Assembly (NCBI GenBank): GCA_964527995.1
Contig: CAZGRP010000075.1
Location: forward strand, 1 to 18,433
Reading direction: 5' to 3'
From: CAZGRP01 sp964527995
GTDB lineage: Bacteria; Zhuqueibacterota; Zhuqueibacteria; Oceanimicrobiales; CAZGRP01
Length of the DNA stretch: 18,433 bases
Shown piece after piece: positions 1 through 8,067 of this stretch. Positions within the stretch are counted from its first letter, which is position 1, and each line of letters begins with the position of its first letter. The notes beneath the pieces are model-generated. The model made no database searches. It saw only the letters and a program-made list of their open reading frames with translations, and was not told the DNA's origin. The translations under genes and the position numbers were made by a program.

Positions 1-1
1 C

Positions 2-1273
2 CTGCGCGTGCTGGTGGTGGACGACAACGCCACCAATCGACGTATTCTCGAGGAGGTATTCCGGAACTGGGGCATGATGCCCACCCTCGCCGACAGCGGT
101 GCCGCGGCGTTGTCGGCCCTCGAGAAGGCGCAGAGCGAGCATGCTTTCTTCTCTCTGGTCCTGACGGATGCACAGATGCCGGGGATCGATGGGTACACCC
201 TGGCAGAGCACATTCACGCCATGGCTCAGCCCGACCGGCCGGTGCCGCCGATTGTAATGTTGACTTCGGCCGGCTACTCCAGTCGCTTGTACGGAGCCCG
301 TTCTCGACAAGGCTCGGGCAGCGGATCGGAATACCCTGTGGGGATCTCCGCCTCGCTGACAAAGCCTGTCAAGCAGTCGGAGCTTCTGGACACGGTGGTG
401 AGGGTGCTGGGAGCCTCGTCGCTGGCGAACGGTAGCCACGCTTCCTCTGCCTCCAGCGCCGACGCGGATTCCAGCTCCAAGAACGGTCGACCTTTGCGCA
501 TCCTGGTGGCCGAAGACAACCGGGTCAACCAGAAGCTGGCAGTCAGGATTCTTGAAAAGTGGGGCCACAACGTGGACGTGGTAGAGACCGGCCGCCAGGC
601 GCTGGAAGCCCTAGAAAAGTCGGGATTTGGCGGGTACGACCTGGTTCTCATGGACGTGCAGATGCCGGAGATGGATGGTTTCGAGACCACAGCGGCTATT
701 CGGCAGAAAGAAAAGGAGCTGGCCACCTACGTGCCCATCATCGCCATGACGGCGCATGCAATGAAGGGAGATCGCGAGCATTGCCTCGAGGCCGGAATGG
801 ACGGCTATGTGTCGAAGCCGATCCAGGCTCAGGAACTTCATGAGGCCATCGACAGGGTTGTAGGCTCACATCTCAACAACAGCTCGCCTGATGGGAACCG
901 GCGCCCGAGGATCAAGGTGGTGGACGTCCGCGAGATCTTGGCCCATATCGGTGGTGATCGGGAGCTTCTGGGAGAACTGGCCGGGCTCTTCCTGGGCGAT
1001 TACCCTCGGCTGCTTGCCAAAATCCAGGATGCCCTTGCGCAGCAGGACGCTGGCGCGTTGCGGGAAGCGGCTCATACGTTGAAGGGGGCCGTCGGGAATT
1101 TTCAGGCACATCAGGCATACCAGGCCGCTTTGAAACTCGAAATAATGGGTCGTGAAGGAGATTTGACCGGGGCGGAAGAAGCGTACTCGAAACTCGAGTC
1201 GGAGTTGGAAAGGCTCCGGCCGGCCTTAGAGGACTTTGCACAAGCTACAAATATGTCGTGTGAGGCAGACTGA
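2..1273 (+). CDS. Hybrid sensor histidine kinase, C-terminal part (REC-REC-HPt)
   Basis: The reading frame is open from base 2, so this is the 3' part of a longer gene; the first ATG at 8 lies inside a receiver core and is not a real start. Numbering from that ATG, receiver 1 (about 1-135) has the acidic pair VVDDN and phospho-acceptor Asp54 in TDAQMPG. A Ser/Ala-rich linker leads to receiver 2 (about 160-290), with VAEDN, Asp216 in LMDVQMP and the conserved lysine in VSKPIQ. A histidine phosphotransfer domain ends the protein, with His356 in AAHTLKG. The order REC-REC-HPt and the wording of each domain match the C-terminus of the next gene, so the two are tandem paralogues. By analogy the missing N-terminus probably carries a sensor, HisKA and HATPase, which cannot be seen here. 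Its role would be multi-step phosphorelay at the membrane. Confidence 0.93.
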   Translation: MRVLVVDDNATNRRILEEVFRNWGMMPTLADSGAAALSALEKAQSEHAFFSLVLTDAQMPGIDGYTLAEHIHAMAQPDRPVPPIVMLTSAGYSSRLYGARSRQGSGSGSEYPVGISASLTKPVKQSELLDTVVRVLGASSLANGSHASSASSADADSSSKNGRPLRILVAEDNRVNQKLAVRILEKWGHNVDVVETGRQALEALEKSGFGGYDLVLMDVQMPEMDGFETTAAIRQKEKELATYVPIIAMTAHAMKGDREHCLEAGMDGYVSKPIQAQELHEAIDRVVGSHLNNSSPDGNRRPRIKVVDVREILAHIGGDRELLGELAGLFLGDYPRLLAKIQDALAQQDAGALREAAHTLKGAVGNFQAHQAYQAALKLEIMGREGDLTGAEEAYSKLESELERLRPALEDFAQATNMSCEAD

Positions 1274-1383
1274 ATCGAGGCGGACCGGATAAGGCCGGGC
1301 AGCGGCCGAAACCCAACGGTGCCAGGTGCTTTCAGCCACCTCCAGAGGGGCTGTTTACGACGAATCAAACGATAGGATGATCA

Positions 1384-4300
1384 ATGATTCCCGCAGGGGA
1401 GAGCTCTCGAAGGTGGGCAATATGGGCAGGTGACCGCCGCAGAGGATGGAAAGGGCAGGCCGTCTCTGCGGTGATCGCCTTCCTGTTCTTGTGTCCGCGG
1501 TATGTCGCCGCCCAACGGTTGCAGTTCGTCAACTATACCGTGGCGGATGGGCTGCCTCAGTCCCAGATTCACACAATTCTGCAGGACAGGCTGGGGTATC
1601 TGTGGTTTTCGACATCCGGTGGCGTAGGCCGGTACGATGGCGTCAGATTCACCAACTATGATAGCCACAACGGCCTGCCGGCGATGGACGATGTCTATGC
1701 CATGCTGGAGGATCGTCACGGTGATCTGTGGTTCGGAACCCTGGGTGGCGGCCTGAGTCGCTTCAGGCAGGACGCACCTCAAGGAAGGCAGTTCGAGTAT
1801 TTCGATCGCAGCCGCGGGTTTGACGGAGACAACGTCTATTCGATGCTGGAAGATCGGCGCGGCACGCTCTGGTTCGGCACGGACAGCGCCAGGGTGGTCA
1901 AGTTCGACGGCCGGGAATTCCAGACAATCCAGCTCGATTCCGCCGGGCGGGACAACTACGTCCGGGCAATGGCAGAAGATCCGGCCGGCAACCTCTGGTT
2001 CAGCGTCTATGGCAGGGGCATCTTTCGTCTCTCTCGGGGCATGTTGACCCAGCTCACGTCGAGAGACGGGCTGGTGGACGACCACGTCTATGTCATCACA
2101 CCCGACTCGTCAGGGGCTCTGTGGCTCGGAACCAAGGCAGGAGTGTCCCGCTTTGTGCCTGGGGCTTCTCCTGAAAAGGCATGGACTCAATTCACCAAGG
2201 AAAGCGGGCACTTGCCCGCCGAGCGGGTATACGCGATCCTGGTGGACCGAGAAGGTGCAGTGTGGATCGGCACTGATGGCGGTGGCGTGTGCAGACTCTC
2301 GTCCGGCAGAACCACTGTCTACAACCACAAGAATGGACTGATCAACAACCGAGTTTTCGCTATTTTCCAGGACCGCGAGGGCAACTTGTGGTTCGGCACG
2401 GCTGGGGGCGTCAGCAAGCTGGCGCAACAGCAATTCCAGACCTGGGATACCGAACACGGCCTGCCCGACGATTACGTCACCGCCCTGCTCAGGGACAGGC
2501 AGGGGCGACTCTGGGTCGGGACCAATGGTGCAGGCGTAGCCGTGTTGGCAGACGGCAAGTTTCGCACCTACAGCCAGGAAGATGGGTTGGTCCACAACAT
2601 TGTGCGGGCCATCTTCCAGGACGACGCGGGCAACATCTGGCTCGGCACCCGGGGAGGGCTGAGCAAATTCTCCGGCGGCGTCTTCACGAACTACACGACG
2701 GCGCAAGGTCTTCCCGGAGACTACGTGCGTGACATCGTCGCCGACTCGGCTGGATACATCTGGCTTGCCACCGACCGGGGAGTCAGCAGGTTCGATCCAC
2801 GCCAGTCGCCACCTCAGTTTGTCAACTTTTCCGCTTCGGACGGACTGGGAGGAACTTCGGTGTGGGTGGCGCTACGCAGTCGCAGCGGGGATCTCTGGTT
2901 CGGCACCAATGGCGGTGGCGTCTCCAGGTTCAAAGATGGGGTCTTCACGACATTCACCACCCGTGACGGCCTGGTCGGAGATCGTGTTTTTGCCGCCGCA
3001 GAAGACCGAGAAGGTCGCATCTGGTTTGGCACCAAGAGCGGAGTCAGCCGCTACGACGGCCGGAGTTTCGAGAATTTTACCATGAAAGATGGCCTCGCGG
3101 ACGAGTCCGTTTGGGCCATTCTGGAAGATCCACAGGGTCGACTCTGGTTCGGCACCAATCGCGGGCTCGACCGTTTTGACGGCAAGCAGTGGCGCCATTA
3201 CGACAGCAGATCTGGTCTCGCTGGGGATGAGATCAACATACACGCGGCCATGGTCGATACCGCCGGCGAATTGTGGTTCGGCACCGTCTCAGGGCTCACC
3301 AAATACAATCCCCGCGAAGACGTCGTGTCGAGGGTGCCCCCGCCGGTCTACATCGAGAGCGTGATTGCCGCCTCGCAGGTTCGGCGGCCAGACTCTACCC
3401 TGAAACTGCCCTATCGGCAGAATACCATTGCCTTCACCTTCATCGGCCTTTCGTTCAAAGATGAGTCGAGCGTCAAGTACCAGTACTATCTGGAAGGCTT
3501 CGAGAGCGGCTGGAACGAGCCGACGGCTCTGAGATTCGCCAGGTACACCAATCTCGACCACCGGGCCTATGTTTTTCACGTGCGAGCGATCAACGGCGAT
3601 GGCGTCCGCAGCCAGAGAGAGGCTACCTTCGCCTTCGAGGTCTTCCCTCCGTTCTGGCACCGGTGGTGGTTTCTCACGCTGAGCGGTGTCTTGCTGCTCG
3701 GCCTGTTGTTTGGAACGTACAGGTGGAGGGTGGCGCGGATCAAACACCTGAACCGCCTTCTGGCGGCAAGGGTGGCTGAACGTACGGCAGAACTGGAGCG
3801 TGCCCGCGAGGCTGCCGAGGCCGCCAGCCGAGCCAAGAGCGAGTTTCTGGCCAACATGAGTCATGAGATTCGGACGCCGATGAATGGCATCATCGGCATG
3901 ACCGAGCTGGCTCTAGACACAGAGTTGAACCGCGAGCAGCGCGAGTACCTGGAGACGGTCAGGAAGAGTGCGGACTCTCTGCTTGCTTTGCTGAACGACA
4001 TACTCGACTTCTCGAAGATTGAGGCGGGCAAGCTGGGAATGGAGAATATCGACTTCCGGCTGCGCGACAGCCTGGGCGACACGTTGAAGGTGCTGGCGGT
4101 GCGCGCTGCTGCCAAAGGTCTGGAACTGGCCTACGACATTGACCCGGAGGTGCCCGATCTGCTGGTGGGCGACCCCGGCCGTTTGCGGCAGATCATCACC
4201 AACCTGGTGGGCAATGCCATCAAGTTTACTGACCATGGTGAGGTGGTGTTGGAAGTGAGGCGTGAAGTGGGGAGCGGAGAGTGTGAACCGAAGGGTGGGG

Positions 4301-5997
4301 AGCGTGCTGTAGCCTCGGCCTCTGCCACTGCGCCCGACGCCCCACCCTCCGCCCTCCGCTCCCCACGCCCCACAGACAGCAGCGACGACCGCCCGCCAGA
4401 GGAGCCCGCCAAGGTCGTTCTCCATTTTTCTGTGCGCGACACCGGCATCGGCATCCCGCGGCAGAAACAACCTTTGATTTTCGAGTCCTTCACTCAGGCC
4501 GACGGGTCGACCACGCGCAAGTATGGCGGCACGGGCCTGGGGTTGGCGATCTGTCGGCAGTTGGTGGAGATGATGGGTGGCCGCATTTGGGTGGAGAGCC
4601 CTGCGGATTCTGCGGACCACAGTGCGCCGCAATCCGCAAGCGCCAATTCGCAACCCGAACACGGTCCGGGCAGCATTTTCCATTTCACCGCAAGGTTCGG
4701 CGTTCAGCCGGCTGAGGCGACTCGTGTGAACCCCAAGCGGCCTGACGATCTCTGCGGCCTGCGGGTCTTGGTGGTGGATGACAATGCCACCAACCGTCGG
4801 ATTCTGGAGAAGATGTTTCGAAACTGGGGGATGGAGCCGACGGTTGCGCGGGATGGCTCGGAGGCAATGATGGCGGTGGAGGCGTTGCGACGCCAGACAG
4901 GCGAGGGCTTCAGCCTGGTGGTGCTCGATGCTCAGATGCCGGAGATGAGTGGCTTTGAAGTCGCCCGGCGGCTGAGGGCGGAGGCAGCGGCATCCGAGGC
5001 ACGGCCGGCACCGGCCATTGTGCTGTTGACCTCGGCGGGGCGTCGCGGGGATGGGGGGCGTTGCCGCGAGGTGGGGATTTCGGCCTACCTGACCAAGCCG
5101 GTGAAGCAGTCGGAGCTGTTGGCTACGGTTCGGACCGTTCTGGCTTTCGAGTCGGCACCGGAGGCGGAAGGATCGAGGAATGGTCACGGCCGTACTCTGG
5201 TCACACGTCATTGGCTACGTGAGGGGCAGCGCAGCCTGCGCATACTGGTTGCCGAGGACAACCCGGTCAACCAGAAGCTTGCCAGCCGCATGCTGGAGAA
5301 GCGCGGTCACACGGTCGTTGTTGCCGAGAATGGTAAGGAGGCGGTGGCGGCGGTGGAGCGGGCAGGCGCCGGTGGACTTGATCTGGTCCTGATGGACGTG
5401 CAGATGCCGGGGATGAATGGCTTTGAGGCGACGGCGGCTATTCGAGAGTGGGAGAGGCGCAATGGTGGGCATTTGCCCATCATTGCGATGACGGCCCATG
5501 CAATGCAGGGCGATCGGGAGCGCTGCCTTGAGGCGGGCATGGACGGCTATGTTTCGAAGCCGATCCATGCCAGAGAGTTGTTCGCGGCCATCGACCGGAT
5601 CGTCCTGGGTGGTTCGGGCTCGGACGACGGCCGTGCCCCGGGCAGCGCTCCGGTGCAGGTGATTGACAGGGATGAGGTGGTGGCGAGCGTTGGCGGTGAC
5701 CCTGAGCTTCTGAGAGAAATTGCCAGTGTTTTTCTGGAGGAGTCGCCACGGCTCCTGGCCCAGGTCCGCGACGCCCTGGACCGGCGGGATAGTAGAGCTC
5801 TGGAACGAGCTGCGCACAGCTTGAAAGGATGCGTGGGTAATTTCCATGCCCAGGCGGCTTACCACTCGGCGCTGAGACTGGAATTGCTGGCACGTGAGGG
5901 AGATCTCGGTGAGGCGGAGACCGCCTACGCAGCGCTCGTGAACGAGATGCAGCGCCTGATGCCGGCTCTCACTGCCCTGATGGAGGAGGCACCATGA
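1384..5997 (+). CDS. Reg_prop hybrid histidine kinase (HTCS-like, two propellers, REC-REC-HPt)
   Basis: A full-length one-protein phosphorelay of 1537 residues. Residues 1-43 form a signal peptide ending VAA-Q. Residues about 45-670 hold 14 LWFGT-like repeats, which fits two seven-bladed beta-propellers that sense a ligand in the periplasm. A Y_Y_Y domain (about 680-745) and one membrane helix (about 761-782) follow. Inside the cell come a coiled coil and HisKA with His827 in SHEIRTP. The HATPase has the N box at Asn940, DTGIGIP at 1019 and GTGLGL at 1049. Receiver 1 has Asp1182, receiver 2 has Asp1338 and the HPt has His1478. In Bacteroidota such sensors bind oligosaccharides and end in AraC domains; this one ends in HPt and so must pass phosphate to another protein, plausibly the response regulator encoded next. 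The ATG at 1384 has only a weak upstream purine run but gives a good signal peptide. Two low-complexity insertions interrupt the HATPase. Confidence 0.96.
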   Translation: MIPAGESSRRWAIWAGDRRRGWKGQAVSAVIAFLFLCPRYVAAQRLQFVNYTVADGLPQSQIHTILQDRLGYLWFSTSGGVGRYDGVRFTNYDSHNGLPAMDDVYAMLEDRHGDLWFGTLGGGLSRFRQDAPQGRQFEYFDRSRGFDGDNVYSMLEDRRGTLWFGTDSARVVKFDGREFQTIQLDSAGRDNYVRAMAEDPAGNLWFSVYGRGIFRLSRGMLTQLTSRDGLVDDHVYVITPDSSGALWLGTKAGVSRFVPGASPEKAWTQFTKESGHLPAERVYAILVDREGAVWIGTDGGGVCRLSSGRTTVYNHKNGLINNRVFAIFQDREGNLWFGTAGGVSKLAQQQFQTWDTEHGLPDDYVTALLRDRQGRLWVGTNGAGVAVLADGKFRTYSQEDGLVHNIVRAIFQDDAGNIWLGTRGGLSKFSGGVFTNYTTAQGLPGDYVRDIVADSAGYIWLATDRGVSRFDPRQSPPQFVNFSASDGLGGTSVWVALRSRSGDLWFGTNGGGVSRFKDGVFTTFTTRDGLVGDRVFAAAEDREGRIWFGTKSGVSRYDGRSFENFTMKDGLADESVWAILEDPQGRLWFGTNRGLDRFDGKQWRHYDSRSGLAGDEINIHAAMVDTAGELWFGTVSGLTKYNPREDVVSRVPPPVYIESVIAASQVRRPDSTLKLPYRQNTIAFTFIGLSFKDESSVKYQYYLEGFESGWNEPTALRFARYTNLDHRAYVFHVRAINGDGVRSQREATFAFEVFPPFWHRWWFLTLSGVLLLGLLFGTYRWRVARIKHLNRLLAARVAERTAELERAREAAEAASRAKSEFLANMSHEIRTPMNGIIGMTELALDTELNREQREYLETVRKSADSLLALLNDILDFSKIEAGKLGMENIDFRLRDSLGDTLKVLAVRAAAKGLELAYDIDPEVPDLLVGDPGRLRQIITNLVGNAIKFTDHGEVVLEVRREVGSGECEPKGGERAVASASATAPDAPPSALRSPRPTDSSDDRPPEEPAKVVLHFSVRDTGIGIPRQKQPLIFESFTQADGSTTRKYGGTGLGLAICRQLVEMMGGRIWVESPADSADHSAPQSASANSQPEHGPGSIFHFTARFGVQPAEATRVNPKRPDDLCGLRVLVVDDNATNRRILEKMFRNWGMEPTVARDGSEAMMAVEALRRQTGEGFSLVVLDAQMPEMSGFEVARRLRAEAAASEARPAPAIVLLTSAGRRGDGGRCREVGISAYLTKPVKQSELLATVRTVLAFESAPEAEGSRNGHGRTLVTRHWLREGQRSLRILVAEDNPVNQKLASRMLEKRGHTVVVAENGKEAVAAVERAGAGGLDLVLMDVQMPGMNGFEATAAIREWERRNGGHLPIIAMTAHAMQGDRERCLEAGMDGYVSKPIHARELFAAIDRIVLGGSGSDDGRAPGSAPVQVIDRDEVVASVGGDPELLREIASVFLEESPRLLAQVRDALDRRDSRALERAAHSLKGCVGNFHAQAAYHSALRLELLAREGDLGEAETAYAALVNEMQRLMPALTALMEEAP
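4267..4366. repeat. Nested imperfect palindrome inside the kinase HATPase coding sequence
   Basis: The 13 bases at 4267-4279 (GTGGGGAGCGGAG) are exactly the reverse complement of 4354-4366. Inside them, 4292-4300 (AGGGTGGGG) is exactly complementary to 4340-4348. The element keeps the reading frame and encodes a Gly/Ser/Ala/Pro-rich stretch at residues about 962-1000, between the N box and the G1 box, where HATPase domains usually have only a short connection. This looks like a small palindromic element inserted in frame; the origin is inference. Confidence 0.7.
4602..4638. repeat. Second hairpin-forming insert in the kinase HATPase coding sequence
   Basis: TGCGGATT at 4602-4609 pairs with AATCCGCA at 4631-4638. 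After a two-base bulge, GCGG at 4612-4615 pairs with CCGC at 4627-4630, leaving an 11-base loop. The DNA encodes a polar low-complexity stretch (about residues 1073-1093) between the GRIWVES strand and the GSIFHFT strand of the HATPase domain. Its sequence is unrelated to the first palindromic insert. Confidence 0.5.
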
Positions 5998-6596
5998 AAG
6001 TGTTGATTGCAGAAGATGACGGGGTCTCCCGCCATCTCCTTGAAGTAGCCCTACAGAGACGGGGATACAAGGTAGTCTCCTGCGTCGATGGGCTCGAGGC
6101 ACTGGCAGCGCTGCAACGCGATGATGCTCCGCAGTTGGCGATCCTGGATTGGATGATGCCCGGCATGGAAGGCCTGGAAGTCTGCCGGCGAATTCGCGAG
6201 GAGGAGAGCTCGCGCCCCATCTACATCGTCATGCTGACGGCCAAAGGTCGCAGGGAGGACATTGTAGCGGGCCTCGAAGCAGGGGCCGACGACTACGTCA
6301 CCAAGCCGTTCGACGAGCAGGAACTCATTGCTCGCCTGCGGGTCGGAGCCCGCATCGTGGAGTTGCAGAGCAGCCTGGCTGAGCGGGTGCGCGAGCTGGA
6401 GGAGGCCCTGTCGCGTGTGCAGCAGCTCCAGGGTCTGCTGCCGATTTGTTCCTACTGCAAGAAGGTTCGCGATGATTCGAACTACTGGCAGCAGGTGGAA
6501 GGGTATGTCGCCGAACACTCCGGCGTTCGGTTCAGCCACAGCGTTTGTCCTGAGTGTTTCGAGAAGTTCGTGAAGCCGGAGCTGGAGGAAGCGTGA
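5994..6596 (+). CDS. Response regulator: receiver, coiled coil, four-cysteine C-terminal module
   Basis: The start ATG overlaps the kinase stop in ATGA and has a GGAGGAGG Shine-Dalgarno sequence, so translation is coupled and the protein is the likely phosphate acceptor for the HPt upstream. Residues 1-120 form a receiver: AEDD near residue 7, phospho-acceptor Asp52 in LAILDWMMPGMEG, the conserved Thr in MLTAK and Lys in VTKPF. Residues about 120-148 look like a coiled coil (repeated Leu/Val/Glu heptads). The C-terminal 50 residues have Cys152-x2-Cys155 and Cys185-x2-Cys188, with His175 and His182 nearby. This arrangement could hold zinc or sense redox. I have seen very similar C-termini on other bacterial receivers and PAS proteins but know of no assigned function. 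There is no DNA-binding domain, so the output is probably protein-protein. Confidence 0.93.
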   Translation: MKVLIAEDDGVSRHLLEVALQRRGYKVVSCVDGLEALAALQRDDAPQLAILDWMMPGMEGLEVCRRIREEESSRPIYIVMLTAKGRREDIVAGLEAGADDYVTKPFDEQELIARLRVGARIVELQSSLAERVRELEEALSRVQQLQGLLPICSYCKKVRDDSNYWQQVEGYVAEHSGVRFSHSVCPECFEKFVKPELEEA

Positions 6597-6731
6597 GTTT
6601 GGGTGTCGGGTTTAGGAGGCATGTTACACGGGATGGAAGCTTGCCGCCTGCCTATCATGCACTTCAGGATATCGAGTGTCGACAAGTTGCACGTTGACCA
6701 CCCACAATGACGCGCCGGAGCGGCCGGAACC

Positions 6732-7622
6732 TCAGGCCGGGTCGGCAGCGGGTCCCGCCAGTCGCAGAAGGTCCTCCGCTAGTTGGATCAGGCGGTCACG
6801 ATAGAACACCGTGGATTTCCAGGGCGCCGGGATCGCTGATGCCCCAAACCGGGCGCCGGCCACGGCGCCGGTAAGGGCCGCCACCGTATCCGTATCTCCG
6901 CCCAGGTGTACGACCTTGGTAACTGCCTCTTCAAAGTCGTTGCTGTCACTCAGAGCCCAGTAGACGCAGTGCACCGTGTCGATGGCCTGGGCCGTTGCCT
7001 TTGGCCTCTGCCCCATTTCCACCCACGCGCCCTTGCCCGGGAGTTGCTCAAGACCTCTGCTCAGATAGGCTGGTTCCCCATCCAAAGCATTTGCCACCCA
7101 GAAAGCGATCAGAGCGGCCGCCCACTCGGCGTTTGGGTTGTTGTGGGTGATTCGAGCTGCGGCACGAGCATAACCACCCAGTTGCTGGCGCAGGCGATGA
7201 AACGCCAGGGCGATGGGGACGGCCCGCACCAGAGCGCCGTTCGTCCCGGAAAAACCGGTATCCGCGGCATCGTCGCCGGGATGCCAGCGCCCGGATGCGA
7301 ATTTTGCCAGAGCAGCCTCTGTGGTGTTACCGATATCCAATGGGTCAGAGGCGTACCAGGAGACGAGCCGCAAGGTAAGATCGACCTTATCGAACGCCCC
7401 GGTATCGGTAAGGGACTCGGCCGTGAGGATCGCCTGCTCTGTTTCGTCCGTGGTCTGTCCAGGCGCCAGGTTCAGCCAGCCTCCGCCGACCATTCCGCTG
7501 ATGCGGCCGTATTTCCGCCTGATTTGCTCCGCAGTGAGATGTTCGGCCGGAGCGCCAAGAGCGTCTCCAACCGCCAACCCGAGCAACGCACCCGCGAATC
7601 TGTCACGAAGGGCATGGTTCAT
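6732..7622 (-). CDS. ADP-ribosylglycohydrolase, DraG/ARH family
   Basis: Predicted to remove ADP-ribose from a modified target (protein, nucleic acid or small molecule) using a binuclear metal site. The 296-residue protein starts with the family signature GALLGLAVGDALGAP. TDETEQA near residue 55 replaces the common TDDTEM motif, a SGTNGALVRAVPIAL motif lies mid-protein, and GGDTDTVAALTGAVAGA near the C-terminus supplies further metal ligands. The frame extends upstream to 7838, but the ATG at 7622 is the better start: it has GGGAG six bases upstream, begins directly with the family fold and lies about 30 bases downstream of a strong promoter. It stands alone on this strand and is convergent with the response regulator. 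It is not next to nitrogenase genes, so dinitrogenase reductase is an unlikely substrate. No partner ADP-ribosyltransferase is visible in the window. Confidence 0.92.
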   Translation of the reverse strand: MNHALRDRFAGALLGLAVGDALGAPAEHLTAEQIRRKYGRISGMVGGGWLNLAPGQTTDETEQAILTAESLTDTGAFDKVDLTLRLVSWYASDPLDIGNTTEAALAKFASGRWHPGDDAADTGFSGTNGALVRAVPIALAFHRLRQQLGGYARAAARITHNNPNAEWAAALIAFWVANALDGEPAYLSRGLEQLPGKGAWVEMGQRPKATAQAIDTVHCVYWALSDSNDFEEAVTKVVHLGGDTDTVAALTGAVAGARFGASAIPAPWKSTVFYRDRLIQLAEDLLRLAGPAADPA

Positions 7623-7661
7623 ACAAACTCCCGCAGACGAGGCCAGTAGATAAACGGCACG

Positions 7662-7690
7662 AATATACCAAATCGGTGGCACATTGTCAA
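7662..7690 (-). promoter_or_regulatory. Sigma-70 promoter of the DraG-type gene
   Basis: On the minus strand there is TTGACA (7690-7685), exactly 17 bases, then TATATT (7667-7662). This is almost the full consensus, and it lies about 40 bases upstream of the ATG at 7622. The leader would be about 30 bases and contains the Shine-Dalgarno sequence. Confidence 0.82.
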
Positions 7691-7995
7691 CCACGCCCAT
7701 GACGGCCATTTGGTTGCGGATCGATTCACAACGAAAGTAACCGGGCGCGATTGCAGAGGATGTCGTTGCCTCATAATTGATGTAACCCAGAGAAACGGGG
7801 CTGCTGCTGATGCCCGCGGAACCACAGAATCGCTTCAAAGCGTGCCGTCGTTGCGGCAGGGAATGAATCGCAGCGCTGGCTGGTTTAAAGATAAACGATT
7901 CATCGTGTTACGTTCGCACCGAGATGTCTCCTTCGGGGAAGCCGCGAACAGATCCTTCTCCGGCGCGGAACATTTGGCAGCGCCGGGCGTAAACG

Positions 7996-8024
7996 GCAGA
8001 TCCGCGCGATCCGCGTCGATCTGC
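7996..8024. promoter_or_regulatory. Hairpin or dyad upstream of the regulator gene
   Basis: GCAGATC-CGCG (7996-8006) pairs with CGCG-(TC)-GATCTGC (8012-8024), giving 11 paired bases, one two-base bulge and a five-base loop. It lies about 43 bases upstream of the regulator start. It could be an operator for autoregulation or an mRNA leader hairpin; the sequence alone does not decide. Confidence 0.45.
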
Positions 8025-8067
8025 ATCGCGGCATGACACAGAGGGGAAACAGCACAGCGAGGTTGAA

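Larger units (their letters stand above)
7623..8067. other. 445-base divergent spacer with promoter and candidate operator motifs
   Basis: I see no convincing gene here. Apart from the minus-strand promoter, the spacer holds three copies of the heptamer CGATTCA: 7722-7728 (+), 7864-7870 (as TGAATCG) and 7896-7902 (+). The last two extend to an exact 8-base inverted pair, ATGAATCG/CGATTCAT. A quasi-palindrome at 7892-7910 (TAA-ACGAT-TC-ATCGT-G-TTA) overlaps the third copy. I could not place a convincing plus-strand promoter for the regulator gene. Confidence 0.5.

Noticed and set aside
1325..1353. Hairpin between the two kinase genes (AGGTG/CACCT)
   Set aside because: There are only five pairs with an eight-base loop and no T-run, so it is within chance expectation.
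3913..5211. Long minus-strand open frame of 432 codons inside the kinase
   Set aside because: It is antisense to clearly conserved HisKA, HATPase and receiver sequence, and its protein is His/Arg/Pro-rich without domains; this is a by-product of GC-rich codons.
6597..6731. Terminator in the convergent spacer after the response regulator
   Set aside because: Only short GC stems such as CCGG/CCGG could be found, with no T-run; nothing convincing.
7677..7692. Possible sigma-54 promoter (TGGCAC)
   Set aside because: The -24-like TGGCAC is present, but no GC-containing -12 element follows at the right distance.
7623..7838. Extended N-terminus for the DraG-type protein
   Set aside because: It would add 72 unrelated residues and start upstream of the near-consensus promoter; the ATG at 7622 has a proper ribosome-binding site.
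7710..8036. Plus-strand open frame of 108 codons in the divergent spacer
   Set aside because: There is no Shine-Dalgarno site, the composition is not protein-like, and it begins on top of the region upstream of the DraG promoter.
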